From: Tribonema minus
Lineage: Eukaryota > Sar > Xanthophyceae > Tribonematales > Tribonemataceae
Reading direction: 5' to 3'
Assembly (NCBI GenBank): GCA_017506865.1
Contig: JAFCMP010000223.1
Span: forward strand, 1,798,001 to 1,862,000
Length of the DNA: 64,000 nt
Shown piece after piece: positions 33,892 through 45,159 of this stretch. Below the pieces are notes generated by a model. It worked only from the letters and a program-made list of their open reading frames with translations. It had not been told where the DNA came from and made no database searches. The position numbers were made by a program, and so were the translations under genes. Every line of letters begins with the position of its first letter. Positions within the stretch are counted from its first letter, which is position 1.

Positions 33892-36570
33892 AGCGACCAG
33901 CCTGCAGGTGGCAGGGGAGGGGGGGATCTTGTTACAGCTGCCAAATCGCTCGCTCTGGTTGTAGATATCTGTGAAGCAGGTGCAATCATGTTGATGCCAC
34001 AAGTGAACAGTGCTGAAGTGACAACGAGTATGTGCGTATGCGTGGCTACTTTTCTGGCACCTCACCAAACAAGTGTGCATGCTACTGTGGCGATTCTCCT
34101 TTGAAAAAAACCTTGCCGCCCTGGAAGCCGAGAGCTGCCCTCCTCCGAAGGCTTCCACCACGCATGCAGGACCGCCAATGCCGTTGCGCTCCCACTCCAC
34201 CTGCGATGCCCCAAAGTGTGGGAATGGGACAGTTTCATGAGCGGTGCTGGCAACTGCAACAACTTACCAGCATGTTGTACAGTTTGCATAGCCAACGGCA
34301 TAGGGACAATCCCACTTGAATTGGGAGTAGTGCGCTGACTTTTGGTGTGCTGATTTTTCAGCGCCAACATTACACACGTGGATTCGCTCTTTGAATGTTA
34401 TTCACCACAGAAGCACCCGGCTTCTACTCTTAAAAACATACACCATAAAACTTCACTTGTGAGCAGAGCTTTCTGTTGCAGGTCGCTTGAAAGCAAGAGG
34501 ACAGACTGCGCCATGGCATTGCTCAAATAGTAATCATCACCACTGCTGGTCGCCATCACAGCACACACTTCGTCTAGTAGAGCTTGATGAGTGAGTAGTG
34601 CTCATGAGTCGACTACGTCTTGAACATATGGTCTTCAGGACACGCAAGTGTCTCTGCATGTTATGGCTTACCTCAATGTGTTGCACGCGCAGCCACCCCC
34701 CTGTTGAGCATCCGCCATGCCCAGGTTGCACTTGAACATCGTACCCTGTGGCGTGCAGGTGTCGACAGCAGCAGCAGAGAGCAGTAGGCAGAGCCTCTTG
34801 ATGAATATTCAGATGAATTAGTCATTTGTTGATCCTGACATATGTGGTGACAATGTGATGATGCAGATGGTGATGATCATGCGGCCAAGTTCACAGTGCA
34901 GATTGCGCACGAGCGTGTGATGACGAATTGCAAAGCTGCAGACCACACCAGGCTGCAGGAACTTGAGTTTTGATTTGTGAGCAGCTGCCGGTCAGAATTA
35001 AGATGTGGCACCCTGTAGACATGGTCGCGTGCGCGCTGCGTGTGCTTTGAATGCGTGATGATGATGTGGTGATGCTCAGCCAGCGAGCACACATGAATCA
35101 TCGCTGCCTCGCCTTCTCCTGCATGCGCATGCACACGTGCAAGGCACTTGTGCTATACTGAACTTTTGAATGATGCGGTAAGGAGCCCCCTGTCAAAATT
35201 GCGCCGCAGAGCGACAGGCCTGCAGGTGGCAAGGGAGCGGGGGGATCTTGTTACAGCTGCCGAATCGTCGCTATGGTTGTACTTAGAGGTCTGTGAAGCA
35301 GGTGCAACGATGTTGATGCCACAAGTGAATGGTGCTCAGGCGACAACAAGTATGTGCGTATGCGTGGCTTCGTTCTTGACACCTTGTCAAACAAGTGTAC
35401 ATGTTACTGTGGCGATTCTCATTTTTTAAGAAAAAAAAACCTTGCTGCCCTGGAAGCCGAGAGCTGCCCTCCTCCGAAGGCTTCCACCACGCCTGCAGGA
35501 CCGCCAATGCCGCTGCGCTCCCATGAGTACTCCACCTGCAATGCCCAGACAGTGTGGAAATGTGACACTTTCATGAGTGGTTCTGGTAAGTGCAAAGACC
35601 TACCAGCATGTTGTATAGTTTGCATAGCCAATAGCATAGGGACAATTCCACTTGATCTGGGAGTAGTAAGCTGACTTTTCAGCGCCAACATCACACACGT
35701 GGATTCGCTTCTTCAAATTTTGTTTATTATAGGAATTAATTGTGATATTTACACCCGGCTTCTACTCTTAACATGCTGCACCATACAGATTCACTTGCGA
35801 ACAGAGTTTTTGTTGCAGGTTGCTTGAAACTTGAAAGCAATTGCTTGAAAGGGGACGGACTGCGCCATGGCTTTGGGTGAAGAAAAATCATTGCCACTGC
35901 TACTCACCATCACAGCACACACTTTCTCTAGTATGAACTCATGAGTGATTTGTGTTCATGATTCTACGACGTCCTGAGCCTATTTTCAAAGCACACAAAG
36001 TGTCTCTGCATGTTATGGCTTGCCTCAATCTGTTGCACCCCCGACCACCCGACCACCCCCCCTGTTGAGCATCCGCCATGCCCAGGTTGCACTTGAACAT
36101 CGTACCCTGTGGCGTACAGGTGTTGACAGCAGCAGAGACAGCAGAGCCTCTTGATAAATATTCAGATGGATTGGTCATTTGCTAATCCTGACATATGTGG
36201 TGACAACGTGATGATGCTGATGGTGATGATCATGCGGCAAGTTCACAGTGCAGATTTTGCGCACGAGCGTGTGATGACGAATTGCAAAGCTGCAGGCCAC
36301 ACCAGGCTGAAGGAACTTGAGGTTTGACTTATGAGAAGCTGCCGATCGTTGACGCTGACTCCAAAGTCATGATGTGGCACCCTGGAGACATGGTCGCGTG
36401 CGAGCTGCTTGTGCTCTGAATGCGTGATGATGATGTGGTGATGCTCAGCCAGCGTGCACACGTAAATTATGGCGCCCCGCCTTTTCCTGCATGCGCATGC
36501 GCACGTGCAAGGCACTTGTGCTGTACTGAACTTTTTTGAAATGATGCGGGAAGGACTCCCCTGTCGTTGA
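33892..36570. repeat. Tandem duplication of a 1.3-kb exon-bearing cassette
   Basis: Unit 1 is 33892 to about 35195, unit 2 is 35210 to about 36570. Shared blocks run in the same order through the whole length. Exon-like segments inside them keep protein-like frames: a CxCYCGDS segment (34025-34083 and 35340-35585), LLSIRHAQVALEHRTLWRA (34699-34758 and 36060-36119) and an acidic segment KFTVQIAHERV (about 34868-34965). Each unit is broken where the other is intact, see findings. Confidence 0.75.
35340..35585 (+). CDS. Candidate cysteine-rich exon, intact copy in unit 2
   Basis: Acceptor GGTGCTCAG and donor GTAAGT enclose 246 bp open in one frame: DNKYVRMRGFVLD, SNKCTCYCGDSHF, then LAALEAESCPPPKAS and SHEYSTCNAQTVWKCDTF. 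It has six cysteines in addition to a CxCxC core. The homologous exon in unit 1 (starting about 34020) keeps the first part (DNEYVRMRGYFSG, NKCACYCGDS) but shifts frame at the A-run near 34106. Family not recognised. Confidence 0.4.
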
Positions 36571-36633
36571 GCATCAACAAGTCGCAGAAGCAATGGCAGT
36601 AAGCTTGAGCAATGTCATGCTCTTCATCTACAG

Positions 36634-36779
36634 GCGTGACAGCAGATGGTCAGTACATACACACAGTGGTTAAAGTCCTTGAAAGTCATATCATTGCTCA
36701 CAGGCCCTGGAATTGTCTCAGGAACTGTTTGTGCGGCCTGCTTGGTGTTGCACAAAAGGAGAGCCACACAGGCATATGA
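36634..36779 (+). CDS. Candidate terminal exon, unknown
   Basis: After CATCTACAG the frame reads VTADGQYIHTVVKVLESHII and then PWNCLRNCLCGLLG, ending in TGA at 36777-36779. It follows the duplicated cassette on the same strand and could be the end of that gene. It overlaps the likely 3' UTR of the acetyltransferase on the other strand (TGTAA on the minus strand at 36826-36822). Confidence 0.3.
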
Positions 36780-37015
36780 TGACCAAAGTACATGCAGGTC
36801 AACTTTGTGCCTCGATCAACATTACAAGTTCAACATACCTGCCGAGCAGAACTGCATCTCCGTCATACCCCCCAGCTCCGCCATGCGCTCTCAGCAGCTC
36901 TGCCAGCATCCCCCTGAAAGTGCCACACATTCTCCTCCGCTCCCAGCGTTACCGCCTCTTGCTTCACCAGTGCACCACCTGCACATGCCCCAGCCAAGCA
37001 ACCACCTGCATACCC

Positions 37016-40000
37016 TCAGAGCCATGGCTGCTCATCAGGTAGCACCACCTCCATGTCACCCTCCGCCTCCACCTCCGCCACAGCCTCCGCCCCAGCTGTG
37101 GCAGCATCGCCTATGCTGCTGCGCGCACCCGCTTCTGCGTCACTGCTGCTTTGCGCACCGCCCCGCGCCACAGTCCGCCCCGAAGTTGCTGCCGCCGCCA
37201 CCGCAGCACCACCAGCACGCACATGTGCATCCCCACCAACTACCACCACCGCCGCACCTGCCGCGCCCGCCGCGCCAGCAGTGCTAGCTCCCGCCACCGT
37301 ACCCGCCATTGCCTCTGCACTATCCGCCATGCCCGCCACCACCACCATGCCCATGGCACCTCCGCCGATTGACCCTGCTGCCGCAGCAGCGCTGCCGCTG
37401 CCGCCAGCCGCCACAGCCGCTGCTGCCGCCGCCGGACTGTCATGAAATGCCAGCCGAGGCGCTCGAGTCGGTGGAGTCTGTTGCACACCACGCGCACGGC
37501 GCTTGACTGGCGTGGTCTGCTGCGACATCGCCACAGAATCGCCAGCAGCAGAACGCGTTGCCGCACCTCCGTCTGCCGCCATCGTTACAGGAGTGCTGCT
37601 GATTGCCGCAACTGCTGCCATGGGCGCCCTCCCGACTCGACGCTTTCTCGGCGTCACTTCCTGTGATGCTGCAGCGGCTGCGGCGACAACACCAACATCA
37701 GAGCTGGCCACCACACTGTCGCCTGCTGCCGCTGCCGCTGCTGCTGCTGCCGCTGTCGCAGTGCTCAGGCTGCTGCTCGCTGCTATCGCTGTTACGCCGC
37801 GCATGTGTCGAGTGGGGGGGCTAGCTGCTCCCCCTGCAGCAGGGCGCTTGAGTGGCGTCGTCACCTGCGGCGTGCCTGTAGCGGTGGCGCCAGTCTCAGA
37901 AGTTGCCGCGCTCAGCACGGGCCCATGCGCAGCCCCTGCTTCAGCGCCATCAGCGACAGCAGCAGATGGCGCCATCTCGCTGCCATGCGCAGCTGTCACC
38001 ACCGCAGTGTGGGCGCTTGTCGCAGCAGCCATGGTGCTTGGACTGCCGGCGGCAAACTGCTGCTGCACCTTTGCCCAGCGCTCCTGCAGCTGCTGCTGCG
38101 CGATGCAGCTCTGGCTGTCGCACTGCTTGATCTCGGCAGCGGAGAGCTGAAACTTGCTGCAGAAGGGGACGGTCAGGTGCTCTTGTGGACACTTGCCGGC
38201 CAGCTCCTGGCTGCACACGCTGCAGAACTGTATGCAAGAGAGCAACACGACAGAAACTGTTGTCATTTGTACGCTGCATAAGGTAGTAAGTAACACTCTG
38301 TGTGCCATGGTCACATTGCAGAGCCATGCCGAAAGCTGAGCATTCAGGTGTATGTAGTCGAAGTGCACATTTGACTGAATACAACAAGCACGTATGCATA
38401 CTGTCAAGCCATGCGTACCATTCACTTCAAGCTCAACATGATGATGATACCAGGCAGATGGCATGATTCTGCATGTGAACGCACCAGGCACCAGCTATCA
38501 GTGATAGTACATCTACCCCACATTCGTGTGAATGGTGTGCAGCAAGCCAAATGCTTGCAGATACTATGGCGTGGCATTGAACTGCGCAGTCAGTTGAGGT
38601 CAGAAGAATCATTTCCCCTCTGATCGCTTGATCCTCTTATTATTCCACATTCTATCAATGTGTATAAGCATACCTACCCTCACTGTTGTCTCACCTGGCA
38701 AGGAGGCCCTATGGAGCACTCGTTGCAATGGTGAAATGTGCCGACAATTGGTTTGTCGCACTTGCGGCACAGCGGGTTGAGCGTCTGCCGCTCTGCGTGG
38801 TGCTGAGCATACAGCAGCATGGCGGTCGCGTGCGCAGCGAAGGCCCGAATGTTGAAGCGGAACCCGTTTACAGAGCACATCGCGATGAAGTGCTTCCGTG
38901 AGTTGAGCGGCTCGAATGACCGCTTGACGTCCGGATCTGCTAGACGCACCGGGTCCATCAGCAGCTGGAGCATTCTATCATCGTCGTTCTGCTGCTCATC
39001 ACACTCGTATGAGAGAGGCACCACCAGCGTGGTCTGCTTAAACTCCAGCATCTCCTCGCAGATGCACTTGAGCACGGCAGGCGTGGGCAACGCGTCACCC
39101 GCAGTGGCGAACTTCATGTGCAGGATGTCGCCATCGAACAGTGGCGGCGCCGCCGCCGGCAGCTCCTGCATGGCGGCAGCATCGCCATTGCTGACCCGCT
39201 GCACGATCCCCGCGACTCTGTCGATGTGCTCCTGTACAAACAGCCGGACATCATTGCGTGTGCTGATGCCCACCCGCATGCAGCGCATTTCCAGCATATT
39301 GAGGTACCAGTCCAGCAGCTGCTCCGATGTGAGGGTCAGCTGCTGCACTGGGCGGCAGGGGAACATGTACTCCACCCTTGGCCGGGGCGGACAGGACCAG
39401 ATGTGCGCGTACCTGAACCCGCGCCGTGCCACCCACTCCAGGTACGCTGCCAGTACGTCCTTGTACACGGCGGAGCGAGCTTTGACTGGCAAGAGGAAGG
39501 CTGCTGTGTCCAGATACGCGATGTAAACGCGACCTTTGTTGGCCTCCACGGTGTCGATGCCGTACTCCTGGCAAAAGAGCACCAGCACCAGCACTGGCTG
39601 ACCGTCGTGCATCTGGTACGCGCACACCGTCTTGCTGGTGTAGCGCACCTGAGATGACTCTACGGAAGGGTAGAACGCTGCCTTGTACAGGGGCGGCATG
39701 TCAAAGCTAGTGTCCATATTGCTGGGCACATTGATGTACACGACCTCGTCGGGCTGGACGTCGGGATTGAGCTCCTGCTGGCGGCGGTTGACGTTCGCCT
39801 GTATGAAGGTGGCCTTGCAAGAGGGCGGCAGTGTTGCCACTGAGTAGTGCGGGCTGCACCACTGCAGGCCATTGAGTGATGGCGCTGCCGCTGCTGCCGC
39901 CGCCGCCGCTGCTGCTGCTGCCGAACCCACTGCCGCCGCGCGATCCGCTGCCGTTCCTGCAGCAGCTGCCGACGCTGCCGTCTCAGGATCTGCTGCTGCC

Positions 40001-41895
40001 GAAACGGTTGCTACTGCCGCCCGTGCTGCCGTTGCTGCTGTGGCGGTCACTGCTGCCGGCCCTGCTGCTCCCATGCCTGCGCCCACTGTGGTACTTGAAA
40101 CACGCCAGTGATGGCTCCACCGCATGTGTCTTGGCGTTTGCATGCAGTGCAGGCAGAGAAACCTGCTGGCATCAGTGTTCACACGCAAGTTCACTGCGCC
40201 GCACTGCTCATGTACCCACCGAGGGCAGCCATCGCATTTGAGCCAATCCTGCATCGGCATGTTCCGGAAACGGCACTCCAGCAGCACAGTCACACCATTG
40301 ACCTTGATTGGCACCACGGCTGGAGCGCGGGAGGCGGGCGTGTCTGGTGCACTCTTGATGCGTGAGGACGAGCGCGTTGGCGCGCCGGGGGTGACACGTG
40401 CTGCTGAAGACATCGCTGCTGCCAAGTTGAGTGCTGCTGTTCCTGCTGCTGCTGCTGCTGCTGCTGAAGAACCCCTTGCTGCAGCAGCTGCTGCCCCCTC
40501 CCCCTGCGTGCTGCTAAGGACAGTGGCGGTTTCACAGTCCCTGGCGGCCGGTTGGCAACTGCTGCACCAGCTGCGTTGGCCATCCATGGACTGGAAGAAT
40601 TGGTCTTCAAACGCAATGGCGAATCCGCAGCGCGCGTTGGCGCAGAACAGTATGGGTGGGGGCACAGGAGCGCAGTTGTACTCACACACTGCGCACGTGT
40701 ACCCCCCACACGCCGGGCACGCTTCGGTGTGCAGCTTGGCGTTCCTGTCGTCACGCTGCGCCACATCCAGGAATGTATTGAACTCGTTGACAGCTGCGGT
40801 GACGATGTTTTGACGCGCGCCAGAAGCCCGGAGTGCCTGAACAGTCTGCGCACAGAAGGCCTTCACCTGTGTCGCATCGTCGTTGCAATTCTTCAGGGCC
40901 TTGCGCTGCAAACAGATGGCGACCTGGAGCTTCAAGTCACCTGCTTGCTTGTCGACAGCCCAATGGTATAGATCCATCAGGCTGCGGCCCAGCGCGCGAG
41001 CTGTGAAGTTGTCGGGGCGGAACTGTGCCAACTTGCGCGTGCAGACGTCGGGTGGCGCGCCGGCCAGCGGAGACAGGTGGAGCCTGAGGTCTGCTTCGCT
41101 CAAGTGATTCAGAGCTGGGGGGGCTGCAGCATGGCCAGACGGAGAGGCAGTCACCGCAGCACCGGTAGGCGGCGATGGCAGCGATAAGGCAGTGTTCATT
41201 GTACGCGCCTGCAGGGCGGCCGCACCGGCCGGTGGAGATGGGGGGCGTGCAGCAGTGCTCAGGGGGGTAGCAGGCGGGGTGGCAGCGCTTGCTTGTCCTC
41301 GCCGTGCTTTGGCAGGTGTCACACGAGTTGCGCGTTTTGTGACAGCGCTGGAAACTGCCGCCGCCGATGCTGACGCCGTTGTTGCCGCCGGGTTGAAGCT
41401 GCTGCTATGACGTGCCTTGGATGCACGCGACGAAGAGCGGGCAGGCGCTGCGGGCGATGCTACGTTGTCGCTGGTTGCAGCCATTTCTCCGCCAGGGGCG
41501 ATTGCGCGTGCGGTGAGAGACTGCCGCCGCTTGCTGCGATGTGTCTCATGCTGCTGCTCTGTCGGCGTCGCGGCTGCTGTTTGTGGTGACATGTGCTGCT
41601 GCCGCGCCACTGATGCTGCCACTGCACGCGGCGTGCGGCCCCTGAGTGCGCTGCGTCCGTTGATGCTGCTGCCGTGGGTGCCGCCGCCATTGCTGGTGCC
41701 TTTTGGGGTCTGGGGCGCCTGACCCTTCGAGGACCTGCAGTTGGCAGAGATAGTTTGGGAGTAGAAGGTCAGTGCGGCATTCAGAGATGGCACCATACCT
41801 TCAAAATGCCATCTGCAATACAAGAAGTGGAAAGAGAGCTGCCGCATGCTCAGCAATCGCGGCAAGACTACATGGCTCTGCAGAGTGCATGGCAC
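37016..41895 (-). CDS. p300/CBP-type (KAT11) histone acetyltransferase
   Basis: Nuclear coactivator that acetylates histones. Two exons: 41895-38695 and 38227-37016, joined in phase, about 1470 residues. Order of parts: Ala/Ser/Pro-rich N-terminus; a cysteine-rich module at about 390-445 (CPACGGYTCAVC, CANARCGF, WCSSC); a PHD finger at about 539-583 (WLKCDGCPRWVHEQC, CLHC); the KAT11 catalytic domain at about 712-965 (VYIAYLDTAAFL, AYLEWVARRGF, HIWSCPP); a ZZ-like zinc module split by the intron (CRKCD, CNEC, then FCSVC); and a 350-residue disordered tail with three T-P-x-K-R motifs. Unlike plant and animal relatives, I see no TAZ finger, bromodomain or KIX. Long poly-Ala tracts come from GCN repeats (39880-40070, 40430-40500). 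The first 50 residues may be intronic: an acceptor at about 41740 suggests an unseen 5' exon. Confidence 0.85.
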
Positions 41896-43471
41896 GTTCG
41901 TGGGCTGTGTTGATAATGGCTGCTTGCACCACGTGCGACAAAGGTGCTGTCAAAATAGTTCAATGTACATGCTTTTGGCGATTGCACGAAATGAGCCGAA
42001 CGCACGGGCCAGCATGGGATGTAGGAGAGGGGGGGGTAATAGTGTGGTACCTAGGGTGTGTCAATTACAATAAGACGTGCAGCAAACAACCAGCCAACTT
42101 GCTTTTGAGTGGCACCTTTGCAAAGCTTTCCGCCTAGCTGTGGGCTTCTTGTTGTGCTTGTACCACAGATGACAACAAAAATCAAGTGGTTCAACGGCAT
42201 GGTGGCAAGCTTGTCCCATGAGTACAAACTGGACTGAGTTGTCAGCATATCACTTCAATTTGTTGAAGTTGCCAGACTGAGTATGCTGTTGCTGCAGGTA
42301 CACTCATCTGGCAGCCTTTGTCACATAAAATATACTTTAGGGTATAACATAGGTGCATGCAAGTACAATGTACTGTAGCAGGCTGCTTTCTGTCAGCAAC
42401 AACATCCATTACGGTTGGGTGACCAATTTTGTCAGGGACTACACATGTAAACGAGTGATTGCTGTCCGCCGTATTGACGTGTTCCACCAACTGACTGGAA
42501 ATGTCGTAATCCCTTCGTTGAGAACCCATCACCATGTTTTCGCTTGTTGACAGAGACAGCCAGCATTTTTCTTCAATTTTGAGGTCTTGCCGCAGGTCAT
42601 CATACTATTGCAGCGCATGCCAGCACAAACAGACTACTACATGCACAGCCGGGGGGCTGCCGGTGAACTCATGCTGTGACTTGGCAGCGCTGTCAAAAGC
42701 CAGAATGGTGGCCCGTTAAGTCCGCTCATTGTGAACGCATGGACACTTTGTTCACATGCCCATGTGCAGGTCGCCAGCACGACAGTGTCAACACCGCTGG
42801 CATGCCGACGTCATTAAGTGCTTTGCCGCCTTGTTGACTTCAACAAATACGGCCCTATTCATGTATTTCACAACCTCGCGTCGGTGGTTGTGTCTTATTG
42901 ACAAGCTTATCATGTTCGGATAAGCCTGAGCCTTTCTAATTACTCAAATCACCGAGCCTGTCATCATGCCTCAGCGACGCACACTTCTGAGAACAGACTT
43001 TTTTCGCATGTTGTTCCTGAGCACTGCATGTCGTTCCTGAGCATGCACAAATTGAATAATTTCAACTAAGCTAAGCTGAAGGATCCATATCAGAGCTGCC
43101 TGACAATGCGGACACAGAAGTGACGTCTCAATATAGAGACGCTCACCTTGCTGACGGCTTGATTGCTCCATCGGAACCTTCAGCTTCCTGGAAAGCAGCA
43201 TGCAATGTGTAAAATCCGCAGCAACGAGGCATGACTTTCAGCAGATACAGGCGTATGTGAGGGTAAGCAGGCTGAAAGCGTGCTGATGCAACACTTTGGC
43301 CAAATTTGCCAACAGTGTATGTATACATATGTAGTACTTCCACGGACGAAACGGCGCCTGTGCCTATCCCTCTGCTATGCTCACCAACAACATTCTTGAG
43401 TGGACTGCGCAGACTGCGGGAAGCGAAGCCAGCTGCTGTGGGCATGAGCGCCACAGCCCTCCACAGCAGCT
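41896..43471. other. Spacer, no supported gene
   Basis: Should include the acetyltransferase promoter. The only exon-like piece is on the minus strand at 43187-43146 (between TTTCCAG and GTGAGC); a possible first exon at 43454-43392, starting with a mitochondrial-type leader (MALMPTAAGFASRSLRS), is followed by GTGAGC, but its phase does not join the other piece without a stop. Confidence 0.4.
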
Positions 43472-43639
43472 ATGCCAAAGGCGCCCAACGCAGCCGCAAA
43501 GGCGCTGCTGTGTGATCCACAGTGTGTGTTCGGAGCCCTACGAGTTGCCTTCGCTGCGCTGACGCACAAACTCTACTGCCACGGCACGGGTGGCAGAACT
43601 GCCACAGGTGGTGGTGGCGGTGATCATGGCGGCTGCGCT
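43472..43639 (+). CDS. Candidate first exon, unknown
   Basis: ATG at 43472 opens 56 codons (MPKAPNAAAKALLCDPQC, ending in a Gly-rich stretch) that stop exactly at GTAAGA. It may be a 5' exon of the gene at 43915, which begins with another cysteine-containing segment; no acceptor joins them convincingly. Confidence 0.25.
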
Positions 43640-43914
43640 GTAAGAGCATGGCTAGACATATGCCTGCCTCATACCACCAAGCTCACCCGCAGTGCCGCCT
43701 TCCTGGCCTGTGTGGAGCATTGGTAGACACTACGAGAACAAATACCGTTATATTCTCCCCCTGCAATTCGTATATTCCCGCCAAAATGATTGCTCTGATC
43801 GAGTACTCTGGCAGAACAGAGTACAGGTTCATTACTTTGCTGCATAGCACGGCCAGCGACGCTGTGGCCCCTGCTCTCAATTAGTTACGTTTTCGCTGAG
43901 CTGCTGCTGCTGCC

Positions 43915-44687
43915 ATGGGCAAGGCCTGCATGTACGTCGACGACGGGTGCACCTCTGGCACCACGAGCCTGAATTACCAGCAGCAGGCATGCGGGTCGTG
44001 CATCAAGGACGGCCGTGCCGCTGGCAGTGGCAATGCCCGTTATCGCCAAGCGATGGCCGCTTCAACAAAAAGCGCAAGGCCAGCGGCAAGGCGAAGGAGA
44101 ACAACAACACCCTCAACGCCAGGAAGAGGGCCAAGCGGGAGGCAGAGCTGAGGGAGGAGCAGCAGCGGGTGCTTGGCTCAGGCCTGGACCCTGAGCTCAC
44201 TGACGAGCAGGCGAAGGAGATAGTGATGAACCAGGTTTACACCAACACCATGGTGGCTGACTTCATGGCTGCTTCCACCACCGACAACCCGATCAGTGGC
44301 TACTTTAGCATTACAGGCAGGCTCATCAAGGAGGAGGCGACTGCTTTTCTGTCAAACACCAACCGCAGGCCTGTGGTGCAGCCCATTGATGGAGCCTCAG
44401 ACATCCGCGCTGGCTACAAGGGCTTGCTGACTGAGGCAAATGCCCGCCTCCTGGTGGAGTACACCCCCGAGCCCCTCTACAGCAGCTACAACATTCTCAA
44501 CATCAACAAGATCGAATACTGGGCGCAGAAGCTGCAGGACCACCTGCCATTGGGGGTGAAGCTGTGGCGGGTGTGCAACGCTGGAGGAGGACAGGACACG
44601 CGCGCAGGCGTTGGCAAGCTCTACAAGATCTTCTTCACCAAGCTGATTGACACCCCTGAGGCCCTTCGGCTCAAGGTAGTGGAGTAG
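43915..44687 (+). CDS. Intronless gene of unknown function with a frame break at an A-run
   Basis: The first frame starts at ATG 43915 (context GCCATGGGC) and encodes four cysteines (C5, C12, C27, C30), spaced like a zinc-binding module. At the five-A run 44067-44071 the coding signal passes to the -1 frame, where a Lys/Arg-rich nuclear-localisation-like stretch (KKRKASGKAKENN, NARKRAKREAEL) leads into a compact domain (LTDEQAKEIVMNQVY, SGYFSITGRL, YSSYNILNINKIEYWAQKL) and a stop at 44685-44687. Joined, the product would be about 257 residues. It has no intron, in contrast to all sizeable genes nearby, and strong G+C-rich codon use. I do not recognise the family. A missing base (assembly or real), slippage, or pseudogenisation could each explain the break. 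Confidence 0.55.
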
Positions 44688-44710
44688 GCTTTGTGAGCCT
44701 TGGGGACAGG

Positions 44711-44888
44711 TTGTGCGTTGTACAGAGCAGTTCGCTGGACTTGGGTGGATTACAGGCAGCTTCAAGTGAGATTGCTACAGCCTTGGCGGTGATTGTGCGT
44801 GGTACAACTCAGTTGGATCGATTTTGCGGAAGTTACAGGCAGCTACAAGCGAGTCTGCCACGGCACCTGGAGCATGTGTTAGTCGTGT
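44711..44888. repeat. 89-bp tandem duplication
   Basis: 44711-44799 recurs at 44800-44888 with moderate divergence; both carry TTACAGGCAGCT(T/A)CAAG. It follows directly after the stop codon of the gene at 43915. Confidence 0.75.
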
Positions 44889-45159
44889 TGATGTGCTGTG
44901 AGTAGTGCAACCCCTACGCTGATTTTGCATACACCTACAGCCTTGAGCTGTGGGTGTACTTTGGTACTACACACACGCCGTCGCAGATGCGTCAAAAATA
45001 CAGTGCTTTTCAAATCCACTTCACTAGTGCACTTAAGTGTTCTGCCTGTGTGCATGTGACTTGTGTGCCTGCCTGCTCTGAGCCTGCTGCTGCTGTGCTG
45101 CGTTGAGGGGACTGCTTGCTGCTGTGCCATGTCAGTATCAGTCGCACAATTTGCACTAG

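Noticed and set aside
36646..38150. Plus-strand open frames of up to 215 codons across the acetyltransferase tail
   Set aside because: Shadows of the low-complexity Ala/Pro-rich coding strand; the minus-strand frame continues the zinc module.
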